Source of the DNA: Ligula intestinalis
Lineage: Eukaryota; Platyhelminthes; Cestoda; Diphyllobothriidea; Diphyllobothriidae
Direction: 5' to 3'
NCBI GenBank assembly: GCA_036362985.1
Contig: JAYGXS010000002.1
Location: 95,067,559-95,131,558 of the forward strand
Length of the DNA: 64,000 bases
The notes under the pieces were generated by a model. That model saw only the letters and a list, made by a program, of their open reading frames with translations. It did no database searches and was not told the DNA's origin. This document shows positions 12,053-23,350 of this stretch, in pieces. Each line of letters opens with the position of its first letter. Position 1 is the first letter of the stretch. The translations under genes were made by a program, and so were the position numbers.

Positions 12053-12504
12053 ATGTTCTTTTGCATATATGATAACCTTTATCAATTGAGTGGGGCGTTC
12101 TTATGCACGTTTCCTGTTTAGGGTATCACATAAGTCCTCCTTCCCTTTTCTTCAATAGACTACAACGTCTAAGAATGACATATAGCACGCCATATCAGAA
12201 TGCTGGAAGGGTCACAATCCTATCTCTTCATATCAGCATCAGCAGAAAAACAGGTCTGCAAACTGTTTGGATCCTTCTTATTTTCTATTTCTGTTCTTCA
12301 ATTTTCAACCCAAAGACCAGTCTCTTTATGTTTTATTATTCTATATTCCGAATACGAATCACCTGTTCTGTTTGATTTTCCAATCAGGAATTCTGTAGTA
12401 TCTGCGCTTGGATGACTAAAAAACACTCTGAATGTGTGGAAATCGACGTGCATCAAAAAGAGCTTCTCTCCAACACATATGCACGTAGACTTGCCGGTAA
12501 AGTG

Positions 12505-12605
12505 AAGGGCCCAAGTGGCGTCCCACTCCAGCTACGAACACGCGACCTTCTTGATCACAGTGAAAATGCCCTACCAATTTAGTCACGAGTTCGCTGTCCT
12601 GCCGA
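12505..12605 (-). repeat. tRNA-derived SINE head, minus strand
   Basis: On the minus strand, 'tgactaaattggtagggc' (A box) is followed by 'cgcgtgttcgtagctgg' (B box) and 'gacgccacttggg', the head-to-core junction also seen at 25.54 and 30.51 kb. The core beyond it is too diverged to follow. The sequence to the right (12640-12760, 'cctgacagctgttatagctgg') resembles the SINE-flanking arm at 25.37 kb. Confidence 0.4.
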
Positions 12606-13194
12606 TTTTAGGCCGACAATATTGACACTTGTTGATGAGCGTTTAGCCGACCGCTAACGCAACAGGGGCCCTGACAGCTGTTATAGCTGGTATTAGTAGA
12701 CAGAAAGTACCGCCGGCGAAAACGAGGGAGATATATGCCCTTTGTGCATGCAGGTCGGGTATGGAGGGAACCGAAAAGTCACACGTTCATCTCTCGCCGT
12801 AGCAACCCCACCAAAATGTTCTTTTGGGTAAAATAGAGAGAGAGGGGTTTTGACTAGGTTACTGAGGTTTTTATTTGCCTTTTACGTTTAGGAAATGATA
12901 AAATATGGTTTGGCATAAAAGTGGCAAACTCTTAGCTTTCCCACTTTGAGCTAACATCTTACTTCTGCTGCTGTTTCTCCGTAGAGCCTGTCACTTTTTA
13001 CGCCCCATATAGGAGGCCACAATTGCTGCACCACCTTTACCGGCTTCTTCGGTGAGTTTGAGACGAAACTGAAATGAAAAGACACGCGAATTACACTTCG
13101 TTCCAAAGTAAAGCAAAACGATAGCTGCAAAATTCAATAAGGTCGCCCAGCTTAAATACCCTTAGCCCATGAAGTCCTCCTTTAGGGCCCAGTG

Positions 13195-13420
13195 GTATTA
13201 GTTTAGTTCATTTGTTAGTTTACTATTTAGTTCATTAGTTTAATTTTAGTTTAGTTGTTCTTTTTATTTCGTTTAGCACAGTTATTTTAGTTTACTGTAC
13301 AGAAGTTATTCAAGTACAGTTATCTTAAGTTGACAGTTTAACCTGTAGTAAACTTAAATAAGAATCAAACTGATAAATTAAGTAATAAACATAGACATAA
13401 AATAAACGAAAACTAATAAA
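13195..13420. repeat. Low-complexity TTTAG-rich tract
   Basis: The words TAGTTTAGTT, TTAGTTTA and related permutations recur irregularly over about 220 bp. This looks like a decayed simple repeat. No coding potential is seen. Confidence 0.5.
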
Positions 13421-13832
13421 ACTAAAAGGAAGCAGATAACTGGGGGTTAGAGCTATCTAAGGTACGCGACCATCTTAACTTTTGCCGCGATGACTATATA
13501 TAAAGAAGTAAACTTCTTCCATAGTATTGTATACTTTAGCAGTTAACGGTTTTTTATCTTGCAACTAAAGAATCGAAGAGTAACTTGCTTGCTTAATCTA
13601 CTCAGGCTTCAGTAATTGTTGAATGTTCCACTTTGTATACTTTAACCTACCAGGAGCAGTTCTTCAGAAGCCTAAGTGCTAAATCCTCATCAGTGTCCTC
13701 GGTCATTTGAAGCCTTTACTAGTCCCTCAATGCCAAATTTGAACAATTTCATGTTGAAAAACGAAAAAGAATTTTCCAGTCGCTCTCCATAACCCATCAA
13801 GCAAGACATGAAGAATTTACAGCAAGCTTTAG

Positions 13833-14124
13833 TCGCCAAGCGCCTTTGCGTACGCCCAGTTTATTTGCATCCGCAACTGCACATGAATTCATAGGCACAA
13901 TCTGGGGTGGCGTGCAAAAGCAAAGCATTCTATGCACGGTTAGCTTGAAGGCTTTTAGTGGAAGTGAGAAACACTAGTCTACCTGCATTGAACGTTCTCT
14001 TTATGATGCAACGTAACCGAACAAAGGATGCCTTATATTTGCACGCCATATCAAACTGTGTCAATGAATAAATGTGCACTTGCGGATGCAAGAATACTGG
14101 GCGTACCCAAAGGCAATTGGCGAC
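13833..14124. mobile_element. MITE-like element with about 85-bp terminal inverted repeats
   Basis: The left arm 13833-13918 and right arm 14039-14124 are reverse complements over nearly their full length. Shared words include TCGCCAA at the tips, 'tacgcccagt', 'tgcatccgcaa' and 'tggcgtgcaaa'. The 120-bp centre has no gene. The tips do not match a superfamily I can name, and I see no clear target-site duplication. Confidence 0.6.
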
Positions 14125-14187
14125 CATGGCCACCGGACATTTACCTAATTAGCTTCTAAAACACGCAAAAAAGTACCACGGTCCTTG

Positions 14188-14513
14188 ATAACAAAACATC
14201 TGCTAGACAGTGGTCACTCTGGTGACCTCAAAAAATAGTTCCGAGTTCGTTTTCGAACACAAATAAATCGACTCTTGCGCTACATGGAAGCAGCCCATAT
14301 ACGTCCTATGCATGCAGTTCGATCATGTGGCTAATCTCCAACTGCCCTGGTAATCGAATGCGCACATTTCATCAACCTTTTATTTTTGTTAATTCCCTTC
14401 CCTACTTTTCCTGTATCCAAAGTTTAAAGGCGACATTGTTATTGACTATTCACCGCGCTGAAAAATGACCTTGACGTTATATATCGATTCTGTGAAAGTT
14501 CAAACTGCTAGGT
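14188..14513 (+). mobile_element. Penelope-like element 3' end, copy A of a direct repeat
   Basis: This aligns with 15318-15659 along its length. Shared words include 'agacagtggtcact', 'cttgcgctacatg', 'gtggctaatctccaactgcc' and 'aatcgaatgcgcacatttc'. The coding potential is destroyed here, but the partner copy retains a PLE-like reading frame. Confidence 0.5.
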
Positions 14514-14685
14514 TCTCTGATCATTCTCCTTAATTGCACAGCACTTCCTTCCGTTAAAGTGCAGCAGGTTGACTCCAAACCCCCTTTCTTCGCATCATAA
14601 AATACCTTCAGGCAGTCTAAACTTAGCATGGAGGATGCCCAGCACCCCGAACGCCGACATCAGCGTCATTCATCTGAGGGGAACG

Positions 14686-14712
14686 AGGAGGAGGAAGAGG
14701 AGGAGGAGGACG
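14686..14712 (+). repeat. (GAG)n / (GGA)n simple repeat
   Basis: A short purine microsatellite of GAG and GAA triplets. It produces the Glu-rich stretch in an otherwise unremarkable open frame (14628-14846). Confidence 0.8.
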
Positions 14713-15317
14713 ATATACCAATCGTCGTGGACAGCAACGATAACACAGTGCACAGAAACCCGCCTGGATCCTCAGTGGTGATTCTTCCGATCTGCGGTGG
14801 ACGTCTGCGTCCCTGTCGAAGAATTCAACCACCAGATCGAAAATGAGACGTAAGAGAGCTAAAACTGCTGCCGCCTGGGTTTACCACATTCCCAGTAATA
14901 TTGTGTCCTAAGTTTGTCTCCCCCACCCAAACCCGTCTCTGTTCCTTTGACCAACTTCTTTTTCCAGATAATCAAATAATCTTTACTTCAAAAAGTTAAT
15001 TTCCGCTGTAATACTTAATTATCGAAATGATGAATAGAAAGACGTAGGGTCTGCATCATGCTTTATTGATTATTTTTGAGTAAAATTTGGTTCGTTCTCA
15101 ATTCCATTTGCGGATGGATTATCTGTGACTGATGGGAACGGTTAATTCATGGGCTTTCGTCCCTTTGAAAAGAGCACACGAATAGGAAGTCACTTGATAA
15201 GTCGTTGATCAGCATCAGAGAAAGTGAAGTCGGGAATGCTTATGGACAGAGAGGGGCTAACTAACCTGGTTTTACTACCGACTGGAACAGAAAGAATTGT
15301 AAATAGATTTGTTCTAC

Positions 15318-15659
15318 CTCCCATTACAAACCACCTGTTAGACAGTGGTCACTTTTTTTATCTTAGAAAATCGTTGCAAGTTCTTGATCGACCACGAACG
15401 AATCGGAACTTGCGCTACATGAAAGCAGCCTATATACGGCCAGAGAAACCTGACCTATGTAAACAGTTAGTTTGGGTGGCTAATCTCCAACTGCCTTGGT
15501 AATCGAATGCGCACATTTCATCAACCTTTTTATATTTTTTAATTTCCGTCCCTACATTTCCTGTATCCCAAGTCTTAAGACGATATTATTATTAACTATT
15601 CGCCGCTTTGAAAAATGATTTTGCTGTTATATATTCATTCTGTGAAAATTCCAACTGCA
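15318..15659 (+). mobile_element. Penelope-like element 3' end, copy B of a direct repeat
   Basis: The open frame through 15502 reads HLLDSGH, later LRYMKAAYI, then KPDLCKQL and LQLPW. The order H..dtGH, LR..EA.aI, kP.LC.Qk, L.LPW is what I know from the end of flatworm PLE GIY-YIG domains. The rest is an AT-rich 3' untranslated part shared with the copy at 14.2-14.5 kb. The upstream reverse transcriptase is absent. Confidence 0.5.
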
Positions 15660-15959
15660 GTTTTTATTATTTGTAATTTAATTCATACAAAGATAGGAGG
15701 CAGTTGAAAAGTTGTTCCAAAATGTATTTAAACAAATGAATCCTGTTGTGTACGTTTGCCTTAAGTTCGCACCCGGGAAACAATGCTTTAAACAAAGCAT
15801 CAAGAATTTATCAAAAGAGAACACATTTTAAATAACTTATTCAAAGTGTATTCGTCTATTGAGATGAAGTTCATTCCCTTGCCTGGTCTGTCGAATCACT
15901 TAAGTATTGAAAATCTGTAGGAGCTTGACGACGGATGCTTTCATTTTTACTCATTTAAA

Positions 15960-16553
15960 TTGAACTATGATGCAGCTATCTGCTCAAATCAGCAAAATAA
16001 CTGGATATCCCATCTACCTACTGGCCTTCTATTCAACCACCGGAAGTCTGTCCAGTGTGTTTCTCGACTGCGACCCCCTCCAGGTCCTGAAACCATTAAC
16101 ATTCTGCCCAAAAAGGTGTCCCCTTTCCGATTCCTTGGTGTTACCCTGGCATCTTATGTTTCAGTTACTCTTCATATTGAAGGCCCTTTTTATTTAAATC
16201 CGCTAACGTATATAGTTAATCCACCGCTTGCGTTCATGTCACACACCACAAGCCCTAATCTGGCGATTTCTAGATGCCTGTATTCTCCTCTTCATTCTTT
16301 ACTCCTCGCCAGTTATTTTTCCAGCTTTACTTAAAAAATGTTAATTTTAAAACATTCTCCAAACTCTCGTTTCAGCTGCCAGTGTTTTCTATGCTTTTTA
16401 GTTGCCATTATAAAACCGCGACACTTTAAAACCGTCAAGAAATTTGATTATCGTATCCTTAGTGAGGTACCTAACTCTCTACACTCGAAACTAATGGCTG
16501 CGAAGTCTTCACCCTACTATTCGCCGAAGCTTCCGTCATATGTCTTGTCGTAA
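15960..16553 (+). pseudogene. Decayed LINE reverse transcriptase, C-terminal part
   Basis: The frame from 15960 contains PFRFLGVTLAS, which resembles the (F)KFLGV.LD block after the catalytic palm in LINE reverse transcriptases, preceded by a plausible 'RKS' stretch. Downstream frames (16338-16553) are broken. I cannot assign a clade, and the evidence is one motif plus context. Confidence 0.3.
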
Positions 16554-16829
16554 ATCGGCTTATCAGCACTTTGTATTCCCATGCCTAGCATACTACCTCA
16601 CGTGTGAAGAAGCGGAAATTGAGAAGTTAGAAACCGACCTGTCTCCATAACAGATGTGCATGTCCTGTAAACCTTTACCCTTGAGTATTCCACGACCTTT
16701 TACTATGACCCATTACCTTACCTCATCCCTTTTTCTCCGTGAATGGAGCCATTTTTTGCTGAAAAGTTTGAATATTACCTTCAAAATAAAGCATTCTCTC
16801 TCTCTCATACCCTCATCGACCTGCGTGTA

Positions 16830-16945
16830 CATGATAAGTTGGTCAAGGCTTGGTGCATAAGTATTTCTGTCAAAACCAGTACTCTAGACCGGACCGACAG
16901 AAGAAACCATGCAACCATTTGGAAAAACCAGCTTATTGTAAATAC
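16830..16945 (+). repeat. Dispersed repeat shared with 18.62 and 19.2 kb
   Basis: 'gtcaaggcttgg', 'gtcaaaaccagtactctaga' and the following 60 bp match a sequence at 18.62-18.65 kb that continues at 19.20-19.28 kb. The 18.6-kb copy is split by a 551-bp PLE-derived unit; this copy is the uninterrupted reference. The nature of the repeat is unknown. Confidence 0.55.
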
Positions 16946-16999
16946 GACTGAACAGGCGAGAAGGAGAAGAAACGATCACCAGGCAAGACTTATATTCAC

Positions 17000-18135
17000 T
17001 TGATGTCTTAAAGTCCGTTGCGAACCTTCATCAGAGAAATAAGTGTAAACAGTAACAGAAACGGATAACTCAGCCCCAGGGGGGTTGCAGTGCTTGTAAG
17101 ATGCAAGTCATTAATACACACTTATGACAGTTAGCGACTCCCCTATCGAGGATAATTGTTCACTTGTGCATGCGGGCCATGACCTGTTGAACTTGCATCA
17201 CGCATGGTGGAATTAGACATGGAGATTGCTCGACCATTCGGTTGATGTTTGACGACGCGTTGGCCGTTACGTTCTGCAAGTGGCGACTTGCTTTGACCAA
17301 AATGATTATCAGCACCGTATATGGAGTTAGCAGGTTGTTGCACTTGTTTCTAGACTGAAGGCCCGTGGACCATGGCTCAGGTAAATCGCGACTCAAGCGA
17401 TTGTAACCTCTTGCAAGAATTTTGGTCTCATCAAAGTTGAATGTGTGGCTGGGTCTTGTCGAATGAGCTGCCATTTGGGGATTGGCGTCATTCTCCGCAC
17501 TGCTGCCGCATGTTCGGCAATTCGCGTCTTACTAGGTCTTCCAGTTTCTTTAAAGTTCTTGCTTTGTCCGCAAATTCAGACGTTTCTTACCGTGGCAGTG
17601 GGTCTTTTGGTTTCATTATCTGACGCTGCCGGCCTGTGTGGGATTCCAGCTCCAAGTAGTGCGAGAAGGTGGCCGACAGCCTTCGGGACGCACGGTATCG
17701 CTCACCAAAATGTGGGATCGGTGCGATTTTGTTGCCAATCACGTTTGCGCAGGCGCTGGTTAGCGAAGTTGCGCTGGTAGCCACTTTCTCTGAATACCCG
17801 TCGAAGATATTGTGTTTCGGCAACTTTATCTTCTGGCTTACTGCAGTGTGTCTCAACGCGCCGATAAGCATCCTTACACAAGTGTGTTTTTGGCCGATTG
17901 GGTAGTTGCTGTTGAAGTTCTTTACTTGCATCGTATTCGTCCATTTCCTGCACACTTTGGTTTTTAGGCTACCGCAATCTTTGCGGCTGATGAGGACATC
18001 AAGGAAAGCCAGCTGGTTGTTTTCCTTCCTACTCTGCATCATTATTTGTATACCCGGAAAGACGATGTTGAGAGGTTCTTTCAAATTGAGCACCTGATTC
18101 CGTCCAATGATGAGGAAGCTATCATCCACAGCCAG
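17000..18135 (-). pseudogene. Penelope-like retroelement: RT palm end, thumb and GIY-YIG
   Basis: Reading down from 18135, VDDSFLII carries the catalytic Asp pair of reverse transcriptase motif C. It is followed by LAFLDVLISRKD, LKTKV, TNTMQV and FNSN, all typical of PLE reverse transcriptase. The thumb continues in other frames (RRVETHCSKPEDKVAE, LRRVF, near 17.8 kb). Below 17.6 kb come CGQSKNFKETGR and RIAEHAA, equivalent to the GIY-YIG endonuclease core, then FNFDETKIL and a tail ending near 17.2 kb. Several frameshifts and stops break the gene, and everything before motif C is missing. The 3' end near 17.0 kb carries a hammerhead-like motif. It is a 5'-truncated, dead copy. Confidence 0.75.
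17004..17036 (-). ncRNA. Hammerhead-like motif at the PLE 3' end
   Basis: On the minus strand CTGATGA (about 17034 down to 17028) is followed by a 7-bp stem II (AGGTTCG pairing with CGGACTT over a CAA loop) and then TAAGACATC, where an active ribozyme would have GAAACGTC. The strong stem with a damaged catalytic strand fits a decayed hammerhead, as known for PLEs. Confidence 0.35.
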
Positions 18136-18186
18136 CTCATGTAACGGTACACAGCATCACATGTGCTGCTTAGAACTCACATAAGG

Positions 18187-18262
18187 AAACATGAACGAGC
18201 GTGCTTACTGTGCAATTTTTTGAAACAAGATGCGCAATGACGGTTATCATTTGCTTGTCTTA
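18187..18262 (+). repeat. Short dispersed repeat, also at 19.33-19.41 kb
   Basis: 'cttactgtgca', 'gatgcgc' and 'atgacggt.atcatttg' occur in the same order at 18.19-18.26 and 19.34-19.41 kb. Function unknown. Confidence 0.45.
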
Positions 18263-18274
18263 ATTTAGTATCTC

Positions 18275-18592
18275 AATTGTGAAAAATTCACGGTCTCGGT
18301 GGAAGTCGAACCCACACAGTAGGAAAGGGTTTTATGCACCCAAAACTCTGCCATTGAGTTACGAGCCTCACCGTGATTGCTTAGGGAATCCTACCTGGGC
18401 AGTCAGCTTGCTGTTCCCTAGTGGTGGACTCCATATGAGCGGTAACTTGGGCGGGTAAAATCGACCCAAGTGTGATTCAATTCACGGCGCACGGTAAGCT
18501 TCGTAGCTCAGTGGTAGAGCGTTAGCCGCGCAAACGGTTTCCGTACTGTGTTGTGGATCCAACTCCCATCGAGCTCGCGAATTTTTCAAAAT
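18275..18592. mobile_element. Palindromic element with tRNA-like inverted arms, copy 2
   Basis: The left arm (minus strand) and right arm (plus strand, 18495-18580) are both tRNA-like. The right arm has 'cgtagctcagtggtagagcg' as a textbook A-box region and 'ggatccaactccc' at the B-box place. The tips are AATTGTGAAAAATTC and its complement-like 'gaatttttca'. The loop holds the family words 'gattgctta', 'cctgggcagtcagcttg', 'ccatatgagcggtaa' and 'aagtgtgattcaattcacgg'. No coding capacity. Confidence 0.65.
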
Positions 18593-18671
18593 GTTAGTAA
18601 GTGAGCAGGAAAACTTTGTCAAGGCTTGGGAACATTAGCATTTCCCCATTCGATAATTCAGAAGGACAGTT

Positions 18672-18711
18672 GGCGAGCATACGTATACTTTCGATAAATT
18701 CTCTTCGGGCC
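18672..18711 (-). ncRNA. Hammerhead-like ribozyme motif, left inverted end
   Basis: This is the minus-strand equivalent of the motif at 19142-19181: GGC/GCC stem I, core CCGAAGA (two changes from CTGATGA), GAAA, and stem III built on TATACGTATGC. Core changes make activity doubtful, but the architecture is conserved at both ends of the unit. Confidence 0.45.
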
Positions 18712-19141
18712 ATTACATTTATATGGAAGGGGAACATCTGGAACATCAACAGATCCATTCTTGCTCATATGGTGGACTCTGGACACCGTGTTGACCCGAA
18801 CGAAGCCTTAAAGGTGATCTACAAGGTCTCACCAGATTACCCGAAGTCCCTGGCTCAACGGCTGCTGGCAAAAGCGGAGGCCACGGCCATTCGCCTGATG
18901 AAGCCGGTGTTAAGCGCGCAGAAGAAATTTCTTCAGGCCGCAAGCCTAGCACGACCAACGGCCGCAGAACTACCAGCATTTTCCACGCGTTCTTTCCCCC
19001 CTCCCTCTTCTAATTACCCTGTCACTACTCTCTTTTTATCAACCCAAACCCCAAGCCCCCATTCCCAAGACTAAGTTGATTAGAATGATAATGAATTGAT
19101 TACTTGTCACCCTGTACCTTCCCCTTCCATATAAATGTAAT

Positions 19142-19181
19142 GGCCCGAAGAGAATTTATCGAAAGTATACGTATGCTCGCC
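19142..19181 (+). ncRNA. Hammerhead-like ribozyme motif, right end
   Basis: GGC (19142-19144) pairs with GCC (19179-19181). The core reads CCGAAGA, then a 2-bp stem II with a short loop, then GAAA (19161-19164), then a 5-bp stem III closing on ACGT, and a C at 19178 at the cleavage position. Compared with the intact core at 48193-48199 it has two substitutions. Confidence 0.5.
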
Positions 19182-19285
19182 AACTGTCCTTCTGAATTAG
19201 CATTTCCGTCAAAAATAGTATTCTAGAGCGGACTGGTGGAAGAAAACAAGTTCGCTTTTGGAATAGCCAGCTTCCGTAGCCGTCT

Positions 19286-22275
19286 AAGTTCACGCAGCAG
19301 CAGATGTACCGTTTCGAACGCAGTTAAGTGAACATCAGCAATCGAGCATACTTACTGTGCAGTTTTTGGGAACCAGATGCGCCATGACGGTAATCATTTG
19401 TTTGGCGTAGGTTGGATGAAATCTGACCAGACATCCATCCACGCCAATGGTAACCCGCATACGTCGAATGCCCTTCACAATACAGGCTGCCGCTAAGGAA
19501 GCAAAAAAAAGAATAGGTTAAATACCACTGTGAGTAAGCAACAACGAAAGGACAGAAAATTCTCTCTTTTTATTCGTTTTCCCTCACGCCTGATAATTCT
19601 CTTAGGCCGCGCATAAATTTCCAGCCTTTTTGTGACCGAAATCCAGCCGAGTCCATGGATGAGGAGGAGGTTCAAAAGGAACTGCCTCTTTTGTCCAGGT
19701 CTGTTTCATTTTAGTAATCACTACGATTAAGCCAAAACAGACATCCATATTAAGGAAGACTTACATCATCTGAGCCGGCACTGACTACGCTCTAATGCTC
19801 ACGAATGAGTCACACTAAAAGTCTTCCTGTTGGGTTCTGACCGTTGGTATCGGTAGGTAAGATAACCCAACTATATGGGGTTACTGCAATATTCTTTAGT
19901 TCACCAAAAAATTTATACATACGGGCGTATTCTCCTTGTAGCACTTGAACTAGAAAGGAAAACGGTAGGTGGCCAGCAATGGGGGCTGTGCAGCAATCAT
20001 AAATTCATCTAGTGGCTCCTCAGTGTTTAGGCCTGATGGAGAAAACAAAAACTGTCCGATACTCAGTTGACCCAATGGTAAAATGGATTTGAAGGGCCCC
20101 TCAAGACATCTATTCCCCCGACAAATCGCTTAGCGGATTTTGTGGTCAAGCATTTAATTTTTAACCAATGAGCATAAATTAATATGTAATTGTGGCGGAA
20201 GTGATCAAAAAATATTAAGTTCAATAATATTATGTTTGCTTATATATATATATATATGCTAAAATAGAATACACTTCGATCAAAATAAACTTCTGTTACG
20301 CAGGGTACGGATGCTAAGCAAGGGAAATTCGACCTTATGTAGGCTAAATATAACGAAAATATAAATTCCTCTGCTATTGGGGGAATTAAACGAAAAAATT
20401 TAAAGTCAAGCGACCGAAAATTTTGAGTACTTTTTCATAATAAGTTGACGAGATTTTTGGGGCCTCTAAAATCAATCTTGCCGACCCAAATATTCAAAAC
20501 TCGCGGTGCCTTATTTCTTGAAAATAGTATTAGTCCTTAGCTACCTATCGTCAGATCCATAGTTTTAAAGATAGTTGATAAAGGCACGCAAGTTATTTAT
20601 CCTTTAGGTCAGAGTTCGGCTTCAATTTTCTAATAACAGGTGTCTTCACTTGCACTGTGAAACATCAGCACAAGTCAGTCTGCTTCAAGTGACAAGAGCT
20701 TTTGGCAAAGGAAAGCTCTAACACAAACACGCAATACCATGTTTGCTCTGAGTTGCTAGAATGCTAAACTCATGGGCACTGCTTAAAAAGTGCTATAATT
20801 TCTGAAACGTTAATTAAGTTCGTCGTCTGTCTCCTTAATCCGTTAATCCTTAACGACTCGTTACGCGCGACCTTGGAGTCATAAAATTGTCGTGGTTCTT
20901 AACTGTTCGCTTTTGTGCTGTTAGTAGCTTTGCAGCGTATCACATTTGAACTTCTGAACCCTAATCTTTTCAATCCATTAACCTTTTACCTATCATCGTA
21001 GTAAACATGTGTTTGTTTGGTATCTGGTTAAATCGAAGGCTTTCTGTGTTCTAAGGGAGCAAGTAAACTAACGGCCTTAACCATATCCGCAAATGACTTT
21101 CAGTGCCTTATAAGTTATAGATTAAACCGCGGTATAGTATTCCCTTCATTTTATTTTCCAGAGAAAATCGTCTTACCTAGCTTTGTAGGATGAAATAAAA
21201 AATGGCATTTTTAAGGAAAGATTTTCTTGAAAAGCCAAATTTTTCACCACTTCCGAATAACAAATACCATCTATTTATTAAGTGATAAGCATTCAGGCTG
21301 CCATGTTTGGTTTTTTGTCTAAAGTTAACAGCCGTTGTCAGCACTAGTCAAACTCCGTTTTTATTTTGACGAATAAAGCAATAAAAAGTTTCCTACTTGT
21401 CGGATGAACGAGCCAAGTAGTAAAAGTTCGCATCAAAATTGCTGGAAATCCAATGAGATACATCAACTCAGGGTCAACTCAAATGTTTGCACACAAGGGG
21501 AAATCTCACCAGTTTCCGCTTAATGTACTGAGAGGCCACTGGAAATCTGGACTTATCAATGTCTAGTTAGGCGGACGAACGTTTTCATTGAATTCATCAG
21601 CAGGAAGATACAATGATATAGAGTGGGGACTTCTAATTGTTTTTTTTTAACTGGCTGTTAAACCTAAACTAATGGAATTTTTTCCAGACTCGCGCAAATA
21701 GAGGAGCCCTGGATTTGGACATTTTCGTATGGAAGATGGTTGGAAACAATAATGCGTGTTATCTATGAAGAAAGATCTAAGTATACAGTTTGGCGACAGA
21801 CTGTGCTAATTTTTCCGCATTAAAACAACAATCTAGGACCATGATGCTCAGTGGTGATTGAGGCTATCTTGTTCTATCCCTTGCGAAAGCTGGCACTTCC
21901 GTGAGGACTGAACCTGCAAATGGATGCTACGTGCGAAGGAGACCATCAGAGCAACTAAGGATCAGCGCTCGAAAACTGACCTCCAAGTGGTGGTTTAGCG
22001 AAAGATTTCAATTGCACACGTTCTAAATACGAAACTCTGTCGGTTTGTGAGTGGACTCTCCCGTGACCTAACTTTTGCCAACTTATGGAGACGGTGGTTC
22101 ACCTGAAAAGGCTGCCAAGCCTAGTGCAATGTGGAGTTTTGGATGGGTAAAGTAGCCTTTGGGTAACCTGCTTTTTGACATCGTAGGACCTGATACAGTG
22201 CTTGCAAATGAAACCCGCTAAAGGTACCTTATTTTAACTTTGTTTACTGGAAGTAATATTTTGCATGTAAATTTG
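19286..22275. other. Gene-free stretch with one microsatellite
   Basis: Apart from the short repeat at 19.33-19.41 kb and a (TA)9 microsatellite at 20241-20258, I see nothing recognisable. There are almost no open frames above 60 codons, and no splice-plus-motif combination caught my eye. Confidence 0.45.
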
Positions 22276-23350
22276 AGCGTCAGATGCTGTCACGTGGTTG
22301 GAGAGAGAGATTGAGTGGGAAACGCAAACGCACGATCATGTGCAGAATCTGGAATTTCGGTGCAGGATGGAAGGAGGGAGCCTTCCTCGCCATCCGGCGT
22401 CTGCCTGGCCGCCACAGGGAAGAAGGCCAGCGTGTGACCTTAGGCCTTCTCGTACGGCAGGCAAAGACAGAGCGGCAGACAAATGTCTGCTGTACTTTAA
22501 GCCAACAACTATGGCACGCGCGCATGCACGCACAAAGGTATAGTAGCACATTCGCAAGTTAGAAAGGTTCGAGAGCGGCGCAAAAGGAATGCTAACATAA
22601 ACACACACACGCTCGCGGGCACACAGAAAGCCTTAAGGCAGTATCAGCAGGCAGACTGAAAGGTCACCGGTGACAGGAAGTTATAGCCCTCACCAAAATA
22701 ATTGTGCACACAAGCGGGGAGGGATGGCAGAAAAATGATTGGTGGAGAGTAGGAGTAACTGCTAGCGATGCAAATAAAGCGTGCAGGCGCGCACGCACGC
22801 ACGCGGGGTCTTACTTTTGGGGGGCGAAACTATGAAACTTGAACTGGACGCTTTTTGCATGTCCTTGAATCAAAATTTTGCATTGTTTTTGGGGTTTTAG
22901 TAGTGAGCAGCGTGGAACGCTATGTCATGTCAATATACCTGCAGATGACACTGGGACGGCCTGTTATAGAAAGGAAGGCTTCATTAGGCAACCACACCCT
23001 CAGCCCTCCTTAAGGGACCCCGTTGTAGATGCGCTGGACCAATATGGGGTATGACAGGAGGTATTCGGTGCTACCCGTGTTATAACGACGAGTTCAGCGT
23101 AGCTAGTTTTATAACCGTGGCATCTGACGTGTGTCACCGTTGAAGTACGCCCTGTTGAAAACCCCAATGAAGAGTACAATAAGAAGGGCATAATTCTGGA
23201 ATCCACGCGGAGGAGGGTTTATTGTGTACAAAACCCGGAGGAGCTGTCTCGGGTGGCTGTTGCCGCTGGTTGACCTCCAGCGCACCCTTTGTCCCGCCTC
23301 GGGGGGCAAGCCCCAGCATTGGGAGCAAACTAGCGTTGCCTCGCGTCCGC
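22276..23350. other. Microsatellite-bearing, GC-richer segment
   Basis: This contains CA-type repeats (22594-22622) and a GCGCACGCACGCACG-type run (22788-22806). Overlapping open frames on both strands at 22.28-22.6 kb reflect base composition rather than a gene. No known protein motif. Confidence 0.4.

Larger units (their letters stand above)
18646..19196 (+). mobile_element. PLE-derived unit with inverted ribozyme-bearing ends and 11-bp TSD
   Basis: The ends (about 18656-18735 and 19120-19196) are inverted copies of each other over about 75 bp, each containing a hammerhead-like motif. The unit is flanked by TTAGCATTTCC at 18635-18645 and 19197-19207, an 11-bp target-site duplication. The sequence outside continues a repeat found intact at 16.85 kb, so both boundaries are well placed. 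Inside, an open frame includes ILAHMVDSGH, VDPNEALKVIYKV and AQKKFLQA, the C-terminal part of a PLE GIY-YIG domain. It is too short to be autonomous and would depend on a full PLE for movement. Confidence 0.75.

Noticed and set aside
13195..13420. CRISPR-like or satellite array
   Set aside because: Irregular TTTAG words without fixed period or spacers; a decayed simple repeat in eukaryotic DNA.
14569..14846. Three overlapping frames around a Glu-rich segment
   Set aside because: The composition comes from a GAG microsatellite; no domain and no consistent start.
22280..22608. Overlapping frames of about 80-92 codons on both strands
   Set aside because: GC-rich sequence open in four frames, no recognisable protein feature, microsatellites alongside.
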